Shown: one piece after another, positions 28,661 through 32,292 of the stretch
Numbering within the stretch: position 1 is the first letter of the stretch
Layout: each line of letters opens with the position of its first letter
DNA from: Burkholderiales bacterium
GTDB taxonomy: Bacteria > Pseudomonadota > Gammaproteobacteria > Burkholderiales > Burkholderiaceae_C
DNA length: 32,292 nt
Reading direction: 5' to 3'
NCBI GenBank assembly: GCA_030603635.1
Contig: JAUVXK010000022.1
Coordinates: 1 to 32,292 of the forward strand
Notes under the pieces: model-generated
Database searches by the model: none
Seen by the model: the letters and a program-made list of their open reading frames with translations, nothing else
What the model was told of the DNA's origin: nothing
Translations under genes and position numbers: made by a program

Positions 28661-29785
28661 ATGAATGACGTCTCCCCCAACGACCTGCCGGCCGCCCCCC
28701 CCGAGGACGCGACCTGGCGCATGGCCGAGCATTGGCCGGAACTGGTGGCGGCCATCACCGATCAGTCCATCGACTCGGTGGATGCGCTGCTTCGCGGCCT
28801 GGAGCTGATGGTGCAGCGGGGCAAGCTCACCCCGGCCGAGTTCCAGGTCCTGGCCACGCCCGCGCAACGCCTGAAGCACTGCGGCATGCATGCCCAACAG
28901 ATCATCCGCTTCCAAAGCGGGCGGGTGCGCCAGTCCCACGAGAAGATCGACCTGGCCTTCGTGGTCGAATCCGTGCTTCAGGAGCGCCGCGACGAACTCG
29001 CCATGCAGGGCATCACCGTGCGACGCAAGTTCCGGCCCGCCGAACTGCTGATCGACCCCACCCTGGGCTACAGCTTGGCGCAGGCCATGCTGGACTGGAG
29101 CGTGCGGCTCGGCGAGCACATCGACCTGAAGCTGGAACGGGCCGACGACCCACCCCGCGCCCGGCTGTGGATGAAGATTCGCACCGACGAAACCCCCTCG
29201 CAGGCGGACGTGTTCATGGACAACATCCAGTGGCTGCTCCTGCGCCAGATCGCCGCGACCGACGGCGGCATCGAGTTGCAGCGCGCGGTGGCACCCGATG
29301 GGATCGAGCTGACCGCGTGGTTCAAGCGGGTGCTCACGGCGGGCCCGTCGGCGGACCCGGGCAGCGACCGGGCCGACGGTACGCCCTCGACCGTGTTCAA
29401 GACCGTCAGCGGCGCCTATGTGCTGGTGTGTTCCGCCTCGCCCGACACCCGGCTGCGGGCGCTGGGCATCGTCAAGCAACTGGGCGTGGCCGCCGACGGA
29501 GTGGCCAGCGCGGCGCAGACGCTTGCCGCGATGCGTGACCGCGAAGTGCACCTGCTCATCCTGGACGAGGACAACCCACCTGCCGACATCGCGCAGCTGC
29601 GCTACGACCTGGCCGCGATGCACCCGGACCTGGCGGTGCTCCGGCTGGTGGTGCCGCGTGCCCGCGCCAAGGATCCGAAAGACGGCGACACCGCCGTGAT
29701 GGCCGAAAAGATGAAGGTGCCGGTCGATGCGCTGGAGCAGTCGCTGGGCTCGGCCGTCATGTTCACGCTGTCGAATGTGATCTGA
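28661..29785 (+). CDS. Degenerate hybrid histidine-kinase-like protein
   Basis: 374 residues, no membrane helix. The first part (about 32-118) is helical and placed like a DHp domain. The region 119-226 reads like a kinase ATP-binding fold (PTLGYSLAQAMLDWSVRL where the N-box should be, and WLLLRQIAATDGGIELQRA like the G2 helix and strand), but the N-box asparagine and the DxGxG motif are absent. The C-terminal 251-374 resembles a receiver, with D302 (LLILDED) at the acceptor position, but lacks the usual acidic pair and lysine pattern. It probably cannot bind ATP in the normal way. Start is uncertain: ATG 28661 or ATG 28607. Neither has a good ribosome site. A hydrolase gene follows after 12 bp. 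Confidence 0.65.
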   Translation: MNDVSPNDLPAAPPEDATWRMAEHWPELVAAITDQSIDSVDALLRGLELMVQRGKLTPAEFQVLATPAQRLKHCGMHAQQIIRFQSGRVRQSHEKIDLAFVVESVLQERRDELAMQGITVRRKFRPAELLIDPTLGYSLAQAMLDWSVRLGEHIDLKLERADDPPRARLWMKIRTDETPSQADVFMDNIQWLLLRQIAATDGGIELQRAVAPDGIELTAWFKRVLTAGPSADPGSDRADGTPSTVFKTVSGAYVLVCSASPDTRLRALGIVKQLGVAADGVASAAQTLAAMRDREVHLLILDEDNPPADIAQLRYDLAAMHPDLAVLRLVVPRARAKDPKDGDTAVMAEKMKVPVDALEQSLGSAVMFTLSNVI

Positions 29786-29797
29786 GACACTGTCGCC

Positions 29798-30709
29798 ATG
29801 ATCTCATCACCGACGGACTGGTTTCAAGGCTTCGAGTCGCACACCCTGCGTCTGCCAGACAGTCACGTGCATTACCGCATCGGGGGACCGACCGATGCCC
29901 CAGGCCTGGTGCTGCTGCACGGCTTTCCCCAGACCCACGTGATGTGGCACCGCGTGGCCCGTGCGTTGGCAGGGCACTACCGTCTCGTCCTGCCGGACCT
30001 GCGCGGCTATGGCGATTCCGCTGCCCGTGTGCCCGACGCCCCCGACCACGCTCCGCACAGCAAGCGGGCCATGGCTGCCGACGTGGTGGCCCTGCTGGAT
30101 CACCTCGGCATCGACCGGGCATTCCTGTGCGGCCATGACCGGGGCGGCCGGGTGGCCCACCGACTGGCACTGGACCATCCGCAGCGGGTGCGCAAGCTTT
30201 GCGTCATCGACATCGCGCCCACGCTGGACATGTACGCCCGCACCGACATGGACTTCGCCCGCGCCTACTACCACTGGTTCCACCTGATCCAGCCCGCGCC
30301 GTTGCCCGAAACCATGATCGGCGGCTGCGCCCACAGCTACCTGCACACCAAGCTCGGAGGCTGGGGTGGTCAGGGCCTCGGCCACTTGGAACCCGAAGCG
30401 CTGGCCGAATACGAGCGGTGCTTCTGCCGGCCACACGCCATCCACAGCGCCTGCGAGGACTACCGGGCCAGCGCCGGCATCGACCTGGAACACGACGCCG
30501 CCAGTCGGGCCCGCCACGAGCGCATCCCTTGCGACACGCTGGTGCTGTGGGGTGAGCGCGGCGTGGTGCAGCGGCTGTTCCGTCCGCTCGAACTCTGGCA
30601 GGCCCAGTGCAGCGGTCGGGTGTTGGGTACCGCCCTGCCCGCAGGCCATTTCATTCCCGAGGAACTGCCCGCCGAAACCGCCGAGGCCCTGCGCAGGTTC
30701 TTTGTCTGA
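29798..30709 (+). CDS. Alpha/beta hydrolase, fluoroacetate-dehalogenase-like
   Basis: 303 residues. The full active site of the haloacetate dehalogenase H-1/fluoroacetate dehalogenase group is present: nucleophile D114 in GHDRGGR, carboxylate-binding R115 and R118, acid D138 (VIDIAPT), base H284 (AGHF), and the halide pocket H159-W160 (YYHW) and Y222 (EDYRA). HGFPQTHVMW (41-50) is the oxyanion region. The family hydrolyses fluoro- or chloroacetate to glycolate and halide; related members are epoxide hydrolases, so the natural substrate is not proven. It starts 12 bp after the kinase-like gene, with which it probably shares a transcript. The ribosome site is weak. No transporter or glycolate gene adjoins it. 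Confidence 0.85.
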   Translation: MISSPTDWFQGFESHTLRLPDSHVHYRIGGPTDAPGLVLLHGFPQTHVMWHRVARALAGHYRLVLPDLRGYGDSAARVPDAPDHAPHSKRAMAADVVALLDHLGIDRAFLCGHDRGGRVAHRLALDHPQRVRKLCVIDIAPTLDMYARTDMDFARAYYHWFHLIQPAPLPETMIGGCAHSYLHTKLGGWGGQGLGHLEPEALAEYERCFCRPHAIHSACEDYRASAGIDLEHDAASRARHERIPCDTLVLWGERGVVQRLFRPLELWQAQCSGRVLGTALPAGHFIPEELPAETAEALRRFFV

Positions 30710-30814
30710 TCGCCGACATTCAATGGTTTTGAACGGCGTCACGAAATCCATTCGACGCCCGGAGCCGGTCGATTCCCTACAGTCTCGGCATCACAACCCG
30801 ATGGAGTTCATCCC

Positions 30815-31225
30815 ATGTTTCTGCAAAATCCCGTCTTTCCTCTGGTCGCTCGCCTGCTGATGGTGGCCCTGTTCCTGCCTGCGGGCCTGAACAAGATCAC
30901 CGGCTTCGAAGGCACCGTGGGCTACATCGCCTCCGTGGGCTTGCCACTGGCCACGCTGGGCGCCATCATCGCCATCGTGGTGGAAATCGTCGGTCCGCTG
31001 GCCCTGCTGGCCGGCTTTCAGACGCGCTGGGCCGCCCTCGTGCTCGCCGTGTTCACCCTGGCGGCCACGGTGTTCTTCCACAACTACTGGGCCATGCCGG
31101 CCGAGCAGCAGTTCGTGCAGCAGCTGATGTTCTTCAAGAACCTCGGTGTGGTGGGCGGCCTGCTGGCACTGGTGGCCAGCGGTGCCGGGGCCTGGAGCCT
31201 GGACGCCAAGCAGGGCCGCGCCTGA
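30815..31225 (+). CDS. DoxX-family membrane protein
   Basis: 136 residues with four hydrophobic helices (about 8-25, 45-65, 70-88, 110-128) and the DoxX features: RLLMVALFLPAGLNKITGF at the first helix and a GPLALLAGFQTRWAAL segment in the middle. DoxX proteins are small inner-membrane proteins linked to redox or thiosulfate metabolism in some organisms; the function here is unknown. ATG 30815 has GGAG eight bases upstream. Pirin follows after 28 bp with its own ribosome site, so the two form a likely operon. Confidence 0.87.
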   Translation: MFLQNPVFPLVARLLMVALFLPAGLNKITGFEGTVGYIASVGLPLATLGAIIAIVVEIVGPLALLAGFQTRWAALVLAVFTLAATVFFHNYWAMPAEQQFVQQLMFFKNLGVVGGLLALVASGAGAWSLDAKQGRA

Positions 31226-31253
31226 ACGCGGACCACCCCTTACGGAGACCCGC

Positions 31254-32162
31254 ATGACCACACCCGCCACGCCCGACACCCACCGGACCCTGCATGGACA
31301 GGAGAAGGATCTGGGCGGCGGGTTCGTGGTGCGGCGCCTGTTGCCCCAGGCAGGGCACCGTTCGGTGGGGCCGTTCGTGTTCTTCGATCACATGGGTCCG
31401 CTGACCGGCATCGGTCAGCGTGAGCACGACGTGCGGCCCCACCCGCACATCGGCCTGGCCACGCTCACCTACCTGTTCGCGGGCGCCATGATGCACCGCG
31501 ACAGCACCGGCGCGGTGCAACGCATCGAACCCGGGGCCGTCAACCTCATGACGGCTGGCCAGGGGGTGGTGCACAGCGAACGCACACCCGAAGACCTGAT
31601 CGGCCAGCCGGTGCAGACCCATGGCCTGCAACTCTGGCTGGCCCTGCCGCGCACCCATGAGGAGGCGCCAGCGGCCTTCGAACACCTGCCCGCCGATCGC
31701 CTGCCCGACGTCATGCACGGGGGCGTGCAGATCCGCGTGCTGGTGGGCGAGGCCTTCGGCGCTCGCTCCCCCGCGGCACTGCCCATGCAGACCTTGTACC
31801 TGGACCTTCGTCTGCCCCCCGGTGCCACGTTGCGTTTGCCTCGGCTGGCACCGGAAGTCGCGCTGTACGCGCCCGACACGCCCTTCGTGGTGGACGGACA
31901 ACCCGTGGCCGCACGTGTGATGGCGCTGCCCGACGCCAACGGCTTTACCGTGAGCGCCCCGCCCAATGCCCCCGCCCAAGTCATGCTGGTCGGCGGCGAG
32001 CCGCCCGACGCCCCGCGCTACCTGTGGTGGAACTTCGTCTCCAGCCGCCGTGAGCGCATTGAGCAGGCCGTGGCGGACTGGGAGGCGGGCCGTTTCCCGG
32101 TGGTTCCGGGGGAGACGGAGCGCATTCCCGCGCCGCCGTGGCGGCCGTTGAAGGCGCCGTAA
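31254..32162 (+). CDS. Pirin family protein
   Basis: 302-residue bicupin. The metal site in the N-terminal cupin is complete: H63, H65 (RPHPHIGLATLTY), H107 and E109 (GQGVVHSE). The C-terminal cupin (about 170-290) is present. Bacterial pirins have been reported as quercetinase-like oxygenases or as modulators of central metabolism; which applies here cannot be told. ATG 31254 follows CGGAGA by six bases; the frame opens 36 residues upstream inside doxX. It lies 28 bp after the DoxX gene, a pair often seen together in beta-proteobacteria (from memory). Confidence 0.92.
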   Translation: MTTPATPDTHRTLHGQEKDLGGGFVVRRLLPQAGHRSVGPFVFFDHMGPLTGIGQREHDVRPHPHIGLATLTYLFAGAMMHRDSTGAVQRIEPGAVNLMTAGQGVVHSERTPEDLIGQPVQTHGLQLWLALPRTHEEAPAAFEHLPADRLPDVMHGGVQIRVLVGEAFGARSPAALPMQTLYLDLRLPPGATLRLPRLAPEVALYAPDTPFVVDGQPVAARVMALPDANGFTVSAPPNAPAQVMLVGGEPPDAPRYLWWNFVSSRRERIEQAVADWEAGRFPVVPGETERIPAPPWRPLKAP

Positions 32163-32166
32163 CCCG

Positions 32167-32292
32167 TCAAGCCTGCCCGGCCTTCACCTTCAGGCGCCAG
32201 GCGTGCAGCAGCGGCTCGGTGTAGCCGCTGGGTTGCTCCTTACCCTTGAACACCAAGTCCAGCGCAGCCTGGAAGGCGGCCCCGTTGGGATT
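32167..32292 (-). CDS. glcB: Probable malate synthase G, C-terminal end only
   Basis: The last 41 codons of a leftward gene cut by the window edge: it reads [17 protein letters not shown], then [20 protein letters not shown], then a TGA stop. The GYTEPxLH ending is what I remember for malate synthase G, which joins glyoxylate and acetyl-CoA to malate. With so little sequence the call rests on this one motif. It is convergent with pirin, with 4 bp between the stop codons. It would fit the acetyl-CoA-based metabolism suggested by pckG and acetoacetyl-CoA synthetase. Confidence 0.6.
   Translation of the reverse strand, partial: NPNGAAFQAALDLVFKGKEQPSGYTEPLLHAWRLKVKAGQA

Noticed and set aside
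30735-30759. Inverted repeat GGCGTC ... GACGCC after the dehalogenase-like gene
   Set aside because: Six-base arms with a 13-base loop and no T-run. It could be an operator for doxX, but there is nothing further to support it.

Overview
The window is a stretch of ordinary bacterial chromosome. By eye it is high in GC (about two thirds), densely packed with genes on both strands, and has no phage, integrase, insertion sequence, CRISPR array, rRNA or tRNA that I can see. Gene content (BoxB, acetoacetyl-CoA synthetase, GTP-type PEP carboxykinase, D-aspartate-rich HemB, ArgP-type LysR, AGCS and NCS2 carriers), protein style and a GC-rich palindromic repeat point to a free-living, motile beta-proteobacterium of the Burkholderiales, most likely Comamonadaceae (Hydrogenophaga/Acidovorax-like). 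This placement is inference; no marker gene is present.

Layout. 1-6.4 kb: end of an off-window transcript (terminator), a minimal flagellar rod-like protein (-), an isolated benzoyl-CoA epoxidase subunit boxB (+) behind an FNR-like box, an NCS2 nucleobase permease (-) abutting it end to end, acetoacetyl-CoA synthetase (+), and an EamA exporter translationally coupled to a flavin reductase (-). 6.9-8.9 kb: a tightly overlapping three-gene signalling operon, CheY-like receiver, CheC-like phosphatase and PAS-GGDEF diguanylate cyclase (-). 9.0-12.9 kb: alanine/Na+ symporter and D-amino-acid dehydrogenase (-), divergent from an ArgP-type regulator (+). 12.9-15.4 kb: metallophosphoesterase overlapping a LysR regulator (-), divergent from an unknown two-helix membrane protein (+). 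15.5-19.9 kb: pckG (-) divergent from a large membrane sensor diguanylate cyclase (+), with a 307-bp control region containing promoters and a clean inverted repeat.

20.0-26.4 kb: a 47-residue single-helix membrane protein (-) preceded by a perfect FNR-box palindrome and followed by its own terminator; threonine ammonia-lyase (-); a large tandem AAA+ ATPase (+); recQ (-) with an in-frame insertion made of a GC-rich palindromic repeat; and a rhodanese (-). 26.4-32.3 kb: CorA/ZntB-type metal channel and hemB (-), divergent from a degenerate hybrid histidine-kinase-like protein, a fluoroacetate-dehalogenase-like hydrolase, DoxX and pirin (+); the window ends in the C-terminus of what looks like malate synthase G (-).

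Themes. Carbon metabolism fits growth on acids, ketone bodies and aromatics (acetoacetyl-CoA synthetase, PckG, probable malate synthase G, boxB). Two c-di-GMP synthases and a CheC-type phosphatase suggest a motility/biofilm switch. The items I would follow up first are the FNR-box microprotein at 20.0-20.2 kb, the repeat inside recQ, the ATP-site-less kinase next to hemB, and the tandem AAA+ protein with an unassigned N-terminal domain.
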